From Marinomonas spartinae (GTDB lineage Bacteria > Pseudomonadota > Gammaproteobacteria > Pseudomonadales > Marinomonadaceae), in NCBI RefSeq assembly GCF_016461715.1, contig NZ_JAEMUI010000013.1, positions 78,678 through 142,677 on the forward strand: a DNA stretch of 64,000 bases. The letters are read 5' to 3'. The notes beneath the pieces are model-generated. The model had not been told where the DNA came from, searched no databases, and saw only the letters and a program-made list of their open reading frames with translations. The translations under genes were made by a program, and so were the position numbers. This document shows positions 46,027 to 55,872 of this stretch, in pieces. The first letter of the stretch is position 1; the number at the start of each line of letters is the position of its first letter.

Positions 46027-46809
46027 TTACTTTTGTGGTTGAGCGCTTTCTGGGCGAATAAATACTGGAACCTGGCTGGTGGACTGGGCGGCATCGTATT
46101 GATAGCCATTTACGTTGAAGGCTTTAATGTCTTCGAGTGTTTTACATTGGTTTTGAATTAAGTAACGAGCCATAAGACCTCGCGCTTTTTTGGCATAAAA
46201 ACTAATGACTTTAAATTTACCATTCTTCTCATCTAAAAAGTTTGGAGAAATCAATGGCGCATTGAGTTTTTTAATATTGACCGCTTTAAAGTATTCATTA
46301 GACGCAAGGTTTACTAATAATTCCCCCTCGCTTAGTTGCTCATTGAGCGCGTTGACAATGGTGTCACCCCAAAATTGGTATAAGTTTGTACCTCGAGGGT
46401 TTTCTAGGTGAGTACCCATTTCGAGACGATACGCTTGCATCAAATCAAGTGGTTTAAGCAGACCATACAATCCACTGAGTATGCGTAAGTGGTCTTGGGC
46501 GTATTTTATCTCTTTGTTGTTTAGGCTATAGGCATCCAGTCCAGTATAAACATCCCCCATGAAGGTATAGATAGCAGGACGACTGTTGTCTTTGCTGTGT
46601 GTTTTTTCCCAAGATTGGTAACGCTCGACATTGAGGGTAGCCAACTTATCGCTCAGTTTCATTAAAGACCCCACTTGCGCGGGGGTGTAGGGCTTTATGG
46701 TTTCGATCAGTTGTTGGGCGTCGTCCAGATAGTCGGGTTGAGACACTTCATCAACACTTGGTTTGGAGCTTGTATCGAGGGTTTTGGCAGGGGATATTAA
46801 AAATTTCAT
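46027..46809 (-). CDS. yaaA: Peroxide stress protein YaaA (DUF328)
   Basis: YaaA lowers intracellular free iron under peroxide stress in E. coli and binds DNA in vitro. 260 residues from the ATG at 46809, with a GGA six bases upstream. The N-terminal FLISPAKTLD and YTFMGDVYTGLDAYSLN, RILSGLYGLLKPLDLMQAYRLEMGT and NLASNEYFKAV are hallmark segments. It stands alone beside the thiQ remnant. Confidence 0.94.
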   Translation of the reverse strand: MKFLISPAKTLDTSSKPSVDEVSQPDYLDDAQQLIETIKPYTPAQVGSLMKLSDKLATLNVERYQSWEKTHSKDNSRPAIYTFMGDVYTGLDAYSLNNKEIKYAQDHLRILSGLYGLLKPLDLMQAYRLEMGTHLENPRGTNLYQFWGDTIVNALNEQLSEGELLVNLASNEYFKAVNIKKLNAPLISPNFLDEKNGKFKVISFYAKKARGLMARYLIQNQCKTLEDIKAFNVNGYQYDAAQSTSQVPVFIRPESAQPQK

Positions 46810-46900
46810 AGACATTCCATCGGTTCAAATGTTGCGTTTGTTAAAGATTATCCATAGAGTGTCGATAGATATCTAGAGTTAATGGTAATAGAGATAGGAT

Positions 46901-47083
46901 ATGGCTGATAATCTGATCTACCTCCCCATACACAAAAGATCACCCAAGTGTTCTTTTTATGATGCTATTAGTGATAGAGATCTCATCGAATTGCGAGACG
47001 CATTTGATCGTGCGCGAGAGCAATGGCCGCTAGAAATTGCAGAGCTACCGGAAAATAATAAAAAATACGCCCACAAAAAGTAA
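46901..47083 (+). CDS. Small hypothetical protein, 60 aa
   Basis: A 60-residue charged soluble protein. I do not recognise a family. TAGGAT precedes the ATG and the frame is compact. The middle DRDLIELRDAFDRAREQWPLE is strongly helical. It lies 51 bp upstream of the permease gene on the same strand, possibly cotranscribed. It could be a regulator or accessory subunit, or simply an unrelated orphan. Confidence 0.55.
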   Translation: MADNLIYLPIHKRSPKCSFYDAISDRDLIELRDAFDRAREQWPLEIAELPENNKKYAHKK

Positions 47084-47134
47084 GTTTGGCTGTAAACTAA
47101 CCTTCTCTTTGTGTTGACTAAGGTCATTGTTGTT

Positions 47135-48043
47135 ATGTTTGCCTTTCTTATTCGCCATTCCTTGGTTTTTATGTTTCTCTCTGCGGTACTAGGGTTTGCG
47201 CTGCCTGATCTCTCTGGTCATTTTTTTGTTTTTCTTCCTTATACCTTGTTTTGCTTAATGACGTTAACCTTGTTGGGTATTAGACAAAATGAGTTGCTGC
47301 GTCGATTAAAAAAAATCCGTGTCTGGGGGTATGCTTTTATACACAGTGCTGTTTACATGCTGTTTGTTGGCTGTATTGCAGGCCTTTTTCATTTGGATAA
47401 AAATTTACAGCTGGCGATGGTGTCTGTGGCGGCAACGGGCTCTTTATTCGCAACACCTGCGATTGTTAGAGCGCTTGGCTTCGATAGTATTGAAGCCATG
47501 GCGATGACCATCGCTTCGACCCTTCTTTTACCTGCCGCTATTTTTATTACCCTGCTGATATATCATTCTGGGCATATATCTCTTGACTTAACGTCTTATA
47601 TGTCACGGTTGATTATATTTATATTTGGGCCAATGTTTTTTTCATTTGTTATTCACAAAACCATACAGAAAAATACGCTAAATAGTATTTTGAATCGAAT
47701 TTCTCCTTATACGATATTGTTTGTATTGGCTTTTCCTTTTGGGTTGGTAGGCAGTTTTAGAAAACTGTTCGATGGGAATCCACATGATGCTTTCATTTAT
47801 TTAATGGTTGCAGTATTGTTATGTTGTGTGTTTTTTATTGTTTCTTATTGGGTTTATAGAAAATCAGGAAAGGAGTTCGCATTAACCGCAGCTATAACTT
47901 CGGGCAATCGAAATGTTTTACTAACCTATACTATTGCTGGAGGGCTGTTAGGGCCTGCTTTTTTGCCTCTTGCTGGCGCACTTCAGATACCAACATCGTT
48001 ATTGCCAGTGGTCACACGTTACCTTTCTCGTAAAATTGGTTAA
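47135..48043 (+). CDS. BASS/SBF-like membrane permease
   Basis: About 302 residues with nine or ten hydrophobic helices, resembling the bile acid:sodium symporter (BASS) fold. The intramembrane-type segments VSVAATGSLFATPAIVRALG and ITSGNRNVLLTYTIAGGLLGP correspond to the two crossover regions of BASS proteins. The start is uncertain: ATG 47135 (AAGG eleven bases away) or GTG 47111. Substrate unknown. Confidence 0.72.
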   Translation: MFAFLIRHSLVFMFLSAVLGFALPDLSGHFFVFLPYTLFCLMTLTLLGIRQNELLRRLKKIRVWGYAFIHSAVYMLFVGCIAGLFHLDKNLQLAMVSVAATGSLFATPAIVRALGFDSIEAMAMTIASTLLLPAAIFITLLIYHSGHISLDLTSYMSRLIIFIFGPMFFSFVIHKTIQKNTLNSILNRISPYTILFVLAFPFGLVGSFRKLFDGNPHDAFIYLMVAVLLCCVFFIVSYWVYRKSGKEFALTAAITSGNRNVLLTYTIAGGLLGPAFLPLAGALQIPTSLLPVVTRYLSRKIG

Positions 48044-48282
48044 TTTTTGTTGTAAATACTCGAATTAGTTACTTTTTGTTGTAGATGCTTGAAAGCTTTA
48101 AGATAGAAGCTAATCTTACGGTGAATTAAATTGTCTCGAGTTGTTTTATTATTCATACAAAAATTAAGTGAATAAGCGACAATAGAAATCATTGTTATTC
48201 AAGTTATTGTTATTAAAAAGGATGTTTGTCTTCGAAATGTAAGACTTACAAAGAGAAGAGTGGCTAAATAAGGTCCATACTA
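48044..48282. other. Intergenic region with a short direct repeat
   Basis: 239 bp between the permease and chemoreceptor genes. A 17-bp element, TTTTTGTTGTAAATACT at 48044, recurs at 48073 with two changes. The rest is AT-rich and probably holds the chemoreceptor promoter. No clear sigma-28 site was found. Confidence 0.4.
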
Positions 48283-49833
48283 ATGAGAAACAATACTCCG
48301 GTTACAACAAACGAGAAAACCTTTGCCAAAGATGTAAAACTTATCTCCACCACAGATTTAAAAGGCCGTATCACAAATTGCAACAAGGCGTTTTTAGATA
48401 TTAGTGGATTTGATAAAGAAGAGCTTATTGGCAGTCCTCATAATATCGTTCGTCACCCAGACATGCCAGTTGAAGCATTTGATGTGATGTGGAAGCATTT
48501 AAAGCGCGGCGAACCTTGGATGGGGATGGTAAAAAATCGCTGTAAAAATGGTGACTTTTATTGGGTTGATGCTTATGTCACACCCGTTACAGAGCATGGC
48601 AAGGTGGTTGGTTATGAATCGGTTCGAACCTTGCCTGATCGAGCGGATGTAGCACGAGCTGAAAAAGTCTACAAAAGAATAAATGCTGGAAAGCGTGTGA
48701 TGCCACGTGTTGGACTTTCGCTTCCTATGCTGATATTGATTATTGGTGCAGTGCTTGGTGTCGTAGGAGGGCTTGTCGCTGGGCTTTGGGAGGGGATGGC
48801 TGTTTTCCTAGCGGCAAGTTTATTGTCGAATGCGTTGCTTTTTATAGGGAGGAACAACTCTGTCAAAACGCTAACACAAAGGTTATCAACTTCGTTTATG
48901 CACCCTCTTGCGGCAATTACCTATTCTGATGCATTACTTTCTACTGGTAAGTTGGATGTGGGGATTAAAAGTCTTAGATCGCGTTTAGATGCGGTGTTAA
49001 CCCGTATTGAAGATGAGTCCAGTAAAGTATTTGATCAGGCAAATATCGGGTATCGGCTGACGGATGAATCGGCACAAAAAATGACGAGTCAACAGCACGA
49101 AACGCAAGATGTGGCGGCAGCTATGCACCAAATGACGACGACTATCAGTGAGGTGTCTGCTCATGTGCAAAGTACTGCTGACGGAGCAAAGGAAACCTCA
49201 GACTCCGCACAAGAAGGCAGAAAAGTAATTGAAGAGACACGTCACTCCATTGAAGCATTGAGTCAAACCGTTAATGAAATCAGTGATACCGTGGAAGAGT
49301 TATCTGATCGCTCGGAGAAAATCGCTCAAGTGGCACAGATGATTGATCAAATTGCTGAGCAGACGAATTTATTAGCACTGAATGCGGCTATTGAAGCGGC
49401 TCGCGCCGGTGAGCATGGTCGTGGATTTGCTGTAGTCGCGGACGAGGTGCGTCAGTTAGCGCAACGAACACAAGGCTCGACACAAGAGATTCATGACATC
49501 ATCGAAGTATTGAGACAAAGCGCTAAACAATCAGTTGCAAAAGCCAATCAGGGTAAAGTTGGGGCGGAAAAAGGGGTGCAGCAAATGTTAGCGGCGGAAG
49601 CTTCATTAGTGTCTATTGTTTCTGGTGTCTCTGGAATTGCGGATATGGCGAATCAGATGGCGGCAGCCGTAGAGGAGCAAGCCCATGTATCGGAGGACAT
49701 CAATCAGCAAATCGTCCGTATCTCTAATTTGGCAACCGAAAGTTTAGATAAGGCAAACAGTTCTTCGGAAAGTATTCAGATGTTGCTGACTATTTCTTCA
49801 GACTTGCATGAGTTGGTGACTCGCTTTAAGTAA
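48283..49833 (+). CDS. PAS-domain methyl-accepting chemotaxis protein (Aer-like)
   Basis: A 516-residue chemoreceptor. The N-terminal PAS domain (about 15-125) resembles Aer and probably binds a flavin or other cofactor to sense redox or oxygen: [25 protein letters not shown], then [14 protein letters not shown]. Two adjacent hydrophobic helices (about 142-190) act as membrane anchor. The cytoplasmic signalling domain contains the conserved tip [21 protein letters not shown]. There is no periplasmic ligand domain. No che genes are adjacent. Confidence 0.93.
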   Translation: MRNNTPVTTNEKTFAKDVKLISTTDLKGRITNCNKAFLDISGFDKEELIGSPHNIVRHPDMPVEAFDVMWKHLKRGEPWMGMVKNRCKNGDFYWVDAYVTPVTEHGKVVGYESVRTLPDRADVARAEKVYKRINAGKRVMPRVGLSLPMLILIIGAVLGVVGGLVAGLWEGMAVFLAASLLSNALLFIGRNNSVKTLTQRLSTSFMHPLAAITYSDALLSTGKLDVGIKSLRSRLDAVLTRIEDESSKVFDQANIGYRLTDESAQKMTSQQHETQDVAAAMHQMTTTISEVSAHVQSTADGAKETSDSAQEGRKVIEETRHSIEALSQTVNEISDTVEELSDRSEKIAQVAQMIDQIAEQTNLLALNAAIEAARAGEHGRGFAVVADEVRQLAQRTQGSTQEIHDIIEVLRQSAKQSVAKANQGKVGAEKGVQQMLAAEASLVSIVSGVSGIADMANQMAAAVEEQAHVSEDINQQIVRISNLATESLDKANSSSESIQMLLTISSDLHELVTRFK

Positions 49834-49890
49834 ATGTATTCATGATCTTCTAAGGACAGAGGTACTGTTATATGGAAAGGGTTAAAAACT

Positions 49891-49923
49891 AAAAAGCCGA
49901 GTTGGATCACAACTCGGCTTTTT
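49891..49923. terminator. Bidirectional intrinsic terminator
   Basis: AAAAAGCCGAGTT (49891-49903) pairs with AACTCGGCTTTTT (49911-49923), loop 7 nt. It lies between the chemoreceptor gene and hemY. Confidence 0.9.
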
Positions 49924-49941
49924 ACTGAGACATAGTTGAAA

Positions 49942-51171
49942 CTAAGGTAAAGGGAGAGGTTTTAAGCGCTCACTAGCCTGATTCATGCTCATCATCACAA
50001 TGTTCTGACTGCCTTTCGCATCCCCCATTGCTTGAAGTAAGCGACTCAGCTCAGCCATTGCTTCGCTATTTGCATTTAAGTTAAACGCGTTTTCATAGTA
50101 GTCTTTGGCTTTGCCCCATAAACGAATAGATTGACTTAATCGCCCACAAACAAGATACAGGTTTGAGCTACGTGGCTCTTTCTTAAGCCAATTTTCGCAG
50201 TTGTTTAACAGTTTGTTGCTATTGAGCTCGCGTAAGTTGCCATATTCGTAGATGAGTTCTTCTGACCATCTTTTGTTTAAGCTTTGACGGATAAAGGACT
50301 CTGCTTTTTCTTCGTCTTTAAAGGCAATGAGTGTTTGGGCATATAGCTTGCGCATATGATCGTCTTGGGACAGTGAGTCGAGTTTATTCCATAAAGACTC
50401 GACGTCCGAGACGAGCGACTTATTACTCTCACCAAGCTTATTGCGGAACTTAATTTTTTCCAAAAGAGCCAAAAAGGCATTACGCTCTAAGTCCAGCATA
50501 TTTTCTTCATCGAAAATCCCCTCTTTTTTTAGCGTCGGTGTGAGGCTGAGTAAGGCATCCCAATCTTTTAATTTGGTATAGACTGATACCAACATTTTTA
50601 AGATCTGCCTGTGTTTTGGTTTGATTTTTTGTAATCGTAACAGAGAGGCGAGGGCGCCTTCGTAATGTTTTTGTCGAATTTGAATTTGACTTTGTGCAAA
50701 GCCGATGGCGAATTCTGCCTCCGGTGTGGATTGGTGAGCTGTACGAAGTAGCGCTTTAGAACGTTCATGCTCTTCTTGTTCACTGGCAGCATAAGCAGCG
50801 CCAATATAGTTGATAAGTGGATAGGAGGCATTTCCTGCACTACTGGTTAGTAATTTTTCGGCTTTTTTCCAGTTTCCGCCGACCAGTTCCAACATGCCGC
50901 GAATCGTGTTTTTAGCGGCACGTTTATGGGCTAAGTTGTCAGTAATTTTAGACAGTGAGCTGCTGGGCCTTAGGGCAATAAACAAAATCTTTTTTACCCA
51001 ACCCAATACAAACAGCGCAATAATGATTGCCGCCACTAACACCCATAAACTGGTTTCGACGGTCACACCATTATAAGCAATTAGCACATAGCCGCTGTCT
51101 TGGCGCATTAGCAATCCAATCACCCCGCCAACGACCATCATGATAACAAGGATAAATAAAAGTTTTCTCAT
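49942..51171 (-). CDS. hemY: HemY, heme-cluster TPR membrane protein
   Basis: 409 residues with two N-terminal membrane helices (about 5-22 and 40-62) and a C-terminal TPR region. KRAAKNTIRGMLELVGGNWKKAEKLL is the family core. It belongs to the hemCDXY cluster of gammaproteobacteria. Its role in tetrapyrrole synthesis is structural or regulatory and is not settled. The start overlaps the hemX stop by four bases. Confidence 0.92.
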   Translation of the reverse strand: MRKLLFILVIMMVVGGVIGLLMRQDSGYVLIAYNGVTVETSLWVLVAAIIIALFVLGWVKKILFIALRPSSSLSKITDNLAHKRAAKNTIRGMLELVGGNWKKAEKLLTSSAGNASYPLINYIGAAYAASEQEEHERSKALLRTAHQSTPEAEFAIGFAQSQIQIRQKHYEGALASLLRLQKIKPKHRQILKMLVSVYTKLKDWDALLSLTPTLKKEGIFDEENMLDLERNAFLALLEKIKFRNKLGESNKSLVSDVESLWNKLDSLSQDDHMRKLYAQTLIAFKDEEKAESFIRQSLNKRWSEELIYEYGNLRELNSNKLLNNCENWLKKEPRSSNLYLVCGRLSQSIRLWGKAKDYYENAFNLNANSEAMAELSRLLQAMGDAKGSQNIVMMSMNQASERLKPLPLP

Positions 51172-52508
51172 GCTTTCGCTCCTTGATCACTTTGATTTTT
51201 TGGGGAGCTTTGAGTTGCAGGGGGAGCGATATTTTGTTTGCTTGTTTCTGTTGCCGGAGGGGCTGAGTCCGCAGGCGTGGTTGATTCTACAGGAGTTGAA
51301 TCTTGTAGTGGTTTTTGAGGTTGTTCTGTGGATTGGGTCCTCTCATTCCAATTCTTCATAAGTGTTTTCATTGCTTCAAGGGAGTCATTAGGTTGTGGCA
51401 GATCTGGTGCTGGGTTCACTTGTTGCAATGACGTAATGCTGGCCAAGAAGGCAATAACCTGTTGTGATTTCGTATCAAAATGTTCTGTAACGGCTTTGGC
51501 GACACGAGAAAGAGCATTTTGGTAGATTTTTGATTCGCCTTTCACCATGGCGACTTGTGCTACATCAAGTTGCAGTTGCAAACCTGTTACCAGTTGTTGG
51601 TATTCGGTTGGCGGTAATAAGGTTTTAATGGGGGTATGATCGTAGTTGATAATGACTAGCGATTTTAACGACTGCCAAAGTTCGCTTAATACACCAGTGA
51701 CTTTGTCTGTTATTTTTTGAGATTGTGGTTCTGTATTGTTCGCTTGATGATCTTGTTGCCAAGCTTTAGACGGTTCCCGTTGAGGAAGCTGACTAACTTG
51801 GTCATACAGCGCATCTAGCTGCAAGTAGCGGCCTTGCAAATCAAAGTGTCGCGTTGATTTAAGCGCCTGAATGTCTTTTGCGATGGCTTTGCGAGCGGCA
51901 AAAAACATGGGATCTTGCAGTTCAGCTAAAATCGAGTCAGCGCTGGACAATAAGCCAATGGCTCCTTTTACGTCGGATTCCAAAAGAATGCGCTGGTTGG
52001 CAAGGCGAACAAGGTATTCTGCTTCTGCTAATTTCCAGTCTTCTTTTGTATTGTTGTGAATTCGGCTTAATTGTTTTTGGATGGTTTTAATTTGTTGGCT
52101 TTGCTGGCTTTGTTCGCTAACCACTTGCTCTGTTTGCTGTTTAATTTGTTGCTCTGTTTGAACAACTTGACTGGAAAGCGTGTTGATTTGAGAGCGTGAT
52201 TGGTTATAGGCAACAAGCTGATCGTTTATCTTATCCTGTTGCTGCTGTAACTGTGCAATGGCTCCAGCGGGATTATGGTGTTGAGCTTGATAAAACAGCC
52301 AACCGCTTGCTGATAACGAGGCAAGAGAGATGACAATACTAGCGCTAAGCAGTGTTTGATTCATTGAAAATGTGTTCTTTTCTCTTTGTGAGTTCTGCTC
52401 TTCACGTTTTCTGTCACGGGCCTTTTGGGCACCAGATCGAGTATCTTCTGGCAGCACCTTAGAGGGTTGGCCGTTTTCTTCCAAGTTGGTTTTGTTGTTA
52501 TCTGTCAT
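51168..52508 (-). CDS. hemX: HemX, heme-cluster membrane protein
   Basis: 446 residues: a cytoplasmic charged N-terminus, one membrane helix near residues 50-70, then a Gln-rich coiled coil (about 80-145), a globular region with EDWKLAEAEYLVRLANQRILLESD, and a Pro/Thr-rich tail. HemX family members often carry the annotation uroporphyrinogen methyltransferase, but the catalytic domain of such enzymes is absent. It overlaps hemD by 11 bp. Confidence 0.92.
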   Translation of the reverse strand: MTDNNKTNLEENGQPSKVLPEDTRSGAQKARDRKREEQNSQREKNTFSMNQTLLSASIVISLASLSASGWLFYQAQHHNPAGAIAQLQQQQDKINDQLVAYNQSRSQINTLSSQVVQTEQQIKQQTEQVVSEQSQQSQQIKTIQKQLSRIHNNTKEDWKLAEAEYLVRLANQRILLESDVKGAIGLLSSADSILAELQDPMFFAARKAIAKDIQALKSTRHFDLQGRYLQLDALYDQVSQLPQREPSKAWQQDHQANNTEPQSQKITDKVTGVLSELWQSLKSLVIINYDHTPIKTLLPPTEYQQLVTGLQLQLDVAQVAMVKGESKIYQNALSRVAKAVTEHFDTKSQQVIAFLASITSLQQVNPAPDLPQPNDSLEAMKTLMKNWNERTQSTEQPQKPLQDSTPVESTTPADSAPPATETSKQNIAPPATQSSPKNQSDQGAKA

Positions 52509-53286
52509 TCTTATTTCCTATGTGAAGTTCCGTCGCTGAGATGAGGCTTTGGTCATCGGCACCATTAGCGCATTTTGCCTGTTTCCAGCCCATTTCTATT
52601 GCTAGGTCGTTTACTCTAGCACTCGGAGTTAGGATGGGAAGCGCTTTTAGCTCAGGTTTAAATTGTTCAGTATAGCTGTTTAAATTGTCCAAGCTTTCAC
52701 CACTGGTGATCCAAATAAGATCAATGTCAGGGAGCATAAGAAACGTTTGAGCAACATAAGAAGGTTGTTGTCTCTGATATAAGGACAAGTATTGTATACT
52801 CGCCCCCCGTTTTATTAACTGATCTCCGAGCTCCGTTCTCCCGCCTTCCCCTTTAATAATGAGCACTTTTTGGTCGCGCATTTTGACAGGTTTCAGCCAT
52901 TCTAGCAGTGCCTCAGAGGTATGACCTGGATTGGCAATGGCTGGAATTCCTTGCTCCTGTAATGCTTTAGTTGTGCCCTTGCCAATGCCAATCCAATGGA
53001 TGCCTTCGGGGATCATTGGCCAGCAGTCATCTAGCCATTCAACACCAAAGCGCACGGCATTTTTGCTGACGAAGATGACATAATGGAACTCATCTATATT
53101 AAAGACAAGAGAGCGAATGGCGGCGACTTGATTAGGCTCAGTAAGGGGCGAAATAGAGAGCATCGGAAGAGGGACGGGTAAATAACCATGTTGCTTAGCT
53201 CGTTGACAGCTTAGGCTGTTCTCTGGCTCAGGGCGAGTGATTAAAATGCTTAGCTTATTCACCTGTTTACCTTCCGTTAACTGCAT
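52498..53286 (-). CDS. hemD: Uroporphyrinogen-III synthase
   Basis: Cyclises hydroxymethylbilane with D-ring inversion. 262 residues. The family is poorly conserved, but ITRPEPENS at the N-terminus, FVSKNAVRFGVEWL, IGKGTTKALQEQGI and LIWITSGESLDNL are recognisable. Position between hemC and hemX makes the call secure. The start 10 bp after hemC is assumed from ORF extent; an internal Met is not needed. Confidence 0.92.
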   Translation of the reverse strand: MQLTEGKQVNKLSILITRPEPENSLSCQRAKQHGYLPVPLPMLSISPLTEPNQVAAIRSLVFNIDEFHYVIFVSKNAVRFGVEWLDDCWPMIPEGIHWIGIGKGTTKALQEQGIPAIANPGHTSEALLEWLKPVKMRDQKVLIIKGEGGRTELGDQLIKRGASIQYLSLYQRQQPSYVAQTFLMLPDIDLIWITSGESLDNLNSYTEQFKPELKALPILTPSARVNDLAIEMGWKQAKCANGADDQSLISATELHIGNKNDR

Positions 53287-53295
53287 ATTGTCATG

Positions 53296-54219
53296 TTATT
53301 GATAAATAGCGGCCAAAATAGCGTCAGCGCCTTTTGTTAGCAAGTCTTCGGCAACTGCAACACCTAATGCTTTCGCGTTGTCTTTATGGCCAGTGGTTTG
53401 GCTTTCAATCATGGTTTTTCCATCAGGGCTACCAACAAGGCCGCGGATAAAAAGGTCATCTCCTGATAAGGTCGCATAGCAGGCAATCGGTGCTTGGCAG
53501 CCACCATTGAGCCGTTCATTAACCGCGCGCTCCGCGGTCACACGGATGGCCGTATCATTGTGTTGTAGGGGGGTTAAGAGTTCAATGGTATCAATATCAT
53601 CGGAACGACATTCAATTCCCATCGCACCTTGACCACCAGCAGGCAAGCTGATTTCCACAGGAATGCGCAAGCGAATACGATCTTGCATGTTTAAGCGAAT
53701 GAGACCAGCGGTTGCTAATATTATGGCATCATATTCGCCTTCATCCATTTTCCGTAAGCGAGTGTTCACATTACCACGTAGGTCTTTGATAATCAGGTCA
53801 GGACGGTTCATGCGAAGCTGACAAGAGCGACGCAAGCTAGATGTACCTATGACGCTACCAGCAGGAAGGTCATCAATGGTAGCAAAATGGTTGGACACAA
53901 AAGCATCGGTTGGATCTTCTCGCTCGCAAATTACCGCTAAGCCTAACCCTTCTGGGAAAGCCATGGGTACATCTTTCATTGAGTGCACTGCGATGTCAGC
54001 TCGTCCGTCCATTAGAGCGTTTTCCAGTTCTTTTACGAACAGGCCTTTGCCGCCGATTTTCGATAAAGGTGAATCTAAGATTTGATCTCCTTTCGTTGTC
54101 ATGCCTAGCAACTCAACGCGTAGCGTCGGGTATAACGACTCCAATTGAGCTTTCACCTTGTTGGCTTGCCAAAGGGCTAACTGACTTTCTCGAGTGGCAA
54201 TCACTATCTTATCTTTCAC
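53296..54219 (-). CDS. hemC: Porphobilinogen deaminase (hydroxymethylbilane synthase)
   Basis: Polymerises four porphobilinogen units on a dipyrromethane cofactor. 307 residues. The cofactor-bearing cysteine is in [29 protein letters not shown], the active-site Asp in VHSMKDVP and [11 protein letters not shown] are conserved. It is first in hemC-hemD-hemX-hemY and divergent from argH. Confidence 0.97.
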   Translation of the reverse strand: MKDKIVIATRESQLALWQANKVKAQLESLYPTLRVELLGMTTKGDQILDSPLSKIGGKGLFVKELENALMDGRADIAVHSMKDVPMAFPEGLGLAVICEREDPTDAFVSNHFATIDDLPAGSVIGTSSLRRSCQLRMNRPDLIIKDLRGNVNTRLRKMDEGEYDAIILATAGLIRLNMQDRIRLRIPVEISLPAGGQGAMGIECRSDDIDTIELLTPLQHNDTAIRVTAERAVNERLNGGCQAPIACYATLSGDDLFIRGLVGSPDGKTMIESQTTGHKDNAKALGVAVAEDLLTKGADAILAAIYQ

Positions 54220-54385
54220 GCTATCTCCTAGTTAAATGTGGGCAGAAGAAATGGGCTATCTGCTTTGAGATCAATGCTGCTAATCATACTCGTTAACGTC
54301 GAGAGCGTCATCTTTCTATACTTTATAAGTCGTGACGCTTAAGGTACTCTGTGCGTCTGTTTGAATTTGTGTGGGAACCAACTGA

Positions 54386-55786
54386 ATGACTGATACTAAT
54401 AAAACCACAAACCAGCAATGGGGTGGTCGTTTTTCTGAGCCTGTGGATGCGTTTGTGGCGCGTTTTACTGCGTCTGTTGAATTTGATCAGCGTATGGCAA
54501 AGCAGGATATTCAAGGATCGATAGCGCATGGCAAAATGCTTGCCAGTGTGGGGGTTTTGACCGAAGAAGAGCGAGATCAGATTATTCAAGGTCTGACAGA
54601 AATCGAGGAAGAGATCGCTCGTGGTGAGTTTGCATGGTCAGTTGAGCTGGAAGATGTACATATGAACATCGAGGCACGGCTGACACAAAAAATTGGTATT
54701 ACTGGAAAAAAACTGCATACCGGACGCTCCCGTAATGATCAGGTAGCCACCGACATTCGCCTCTACTTGCGTGACGAAGTAGATTTTTTATTGGAAGAAG
54801 TTACCCGTTTGCAACAAGGTATTTTGAGCTTGGCCGAAAAAGAGGCGAATACCATTATGCCAGGTTTTACTCACTTGCAAACGGCTCAGCCAGTCACCTT
54901 TGGTCACCACCTTATGGCCTGGTACGAAATGGCACAGCGTGACTACGAACGTCTTGTTGATTGTCGTAAGCGGATTAATATCTTACCTCTTGGGGCGGCG
55001 GCGCTTGCTGGAACGACTTATCCGATTGATCGAAATATGACCGCTGAATTACTCGGTTTTGAGCGCCCGACTTATAACTCTCTTGATTCTGTTAGTGATC
55101 GTGATTTTGCCATTGAGTTTACCTCGACGGCTTCTATCATCATGATGCATTTGTCTCGTTGGGCGGAAGAAATGGTGATGTGGGCCTCAGCTCAATTTAA
55201 CTTTATCTTCTTGCCAGATCGTTTTTGTACTGGTTCATCCATCATGCCTCAGAAAAAGAACCCTGATGTACCAGAATTAGTACGAGGAAAAACAGGTCGT
55301 GTCTATGGGCATTTAATGGGCTTGCTGACTTTGATGAAATCTCAATGTTTGGCCTATAACAAAGACAATCAGGAGGACAAAGAGCCATTGTTTGACACTG
55401 TTGATACATTAAAAGGTTCATTACGTGCCTTCGCGGATATGATTCCTGCGATTGAATCTCGTCAGGAAAATATGTACGAAGCAGCGCGCCGTGGTTTCTC
55501 TACCGCGACGGATTTAGCGGATTACTTAGTTCGTCAAGGTGTGGCTTTCCGTGATGCTCACGAAGTGGTGGGCAAAGCTGTTGGATATGGTGTGAAAGAG
55601 GGCAAAGATCTTTCAGAAATGACACTAGAAGAATTGCAGGCCTTTGGGAGCATGATCAAAGACGATGTTTTTGATGTCTTAACGTTAGAAGGTTCTGTAG
55701 CGGCTCGCGATCATATTGGCGGAACGGCACCTGCTCAAGTACTGAAAGCAGTTGAGCGAGCAAAGTCGGATCTTGCGCTGCGATAA
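54386..55786 (+). CDS. argH: Argininosuccinate lyase
   Basis: Last step of arginine synthesis, releasing fumarate. 466 residues. Superfamily signature [20 protein letters not shown] holds the catalytic Ser. [12 protein letters not shown] and [16 protein letters not shown] (catalytic His) are present. It is divergent from hemC, the standard Pseudomonas-like arrangement. Confidence 0.97.
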   Translation: MTDTNKTTNQQWGGRFSEPVDAFVARFTASVEFDQRMAKQDIQGSIAHGKMLASVGVLTEEERDQIIQGLTEIEEEIARGEFAWSVELEDVHMNIEARLTQKIGITGKKLHTGRSRNDQVATDIRLYLRDEVDFLLEEVTRLQQGILSLAEKEANTIMPGFTHLQTAQPVTFGHHLMAWYEMAQRDYERLVDCRKRINILPLGAAALAGTTYPIDRNMTAELLGFERPTYNSLDSVSDRDFAIEFTSTASIIMMHLSRWAEEMVMWASAQFNFIFLPDRFCTGSSIMPQKKNPDVPELVRGKTGRVYGHLMGLLTLMKSQCLAYNKDNQEDKEPLFDTVDTLKGSLRAFADMIPAIESRQENMYEAARRGFSTATDLADYLVRQGVAFRDAHEVVGKAVGYGVKEGKDLSEMTLEELQAFGSMIKDDVFDVLTLEGSVAARDHIGGTAPAQVLKAVERAKSDLALR

Positions 55787-55815
55787 CTTTTTAAGCTTAC
55801 AAGGGCTATAAAATA

Positions 55816-55856
55816 AAAAGCCAGCAGTTTTATTTTACTTCGGACTGCTGGTTTGT
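55816..55856. terminator. Terminator between argH and the 298-aa gene
   Basis: CCAGCAGT (55821-55828) pairs with ACTGCTGG (55844-55851), with A's before and T's after, so it can serve both convergent genes. Confidence 0.7.
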
Positions 55857-55872
55857 CTTATAAAAATCGCTT

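Noticed and set aside
45838..46161. Plus-strand 107-codon ORF with hydrophobic stretches between the thiQ remnant and yaaA
   Set aside because: Its second half is antisense to yaaA and its first half antisense to the ThiQ-like remnant; no start signal.
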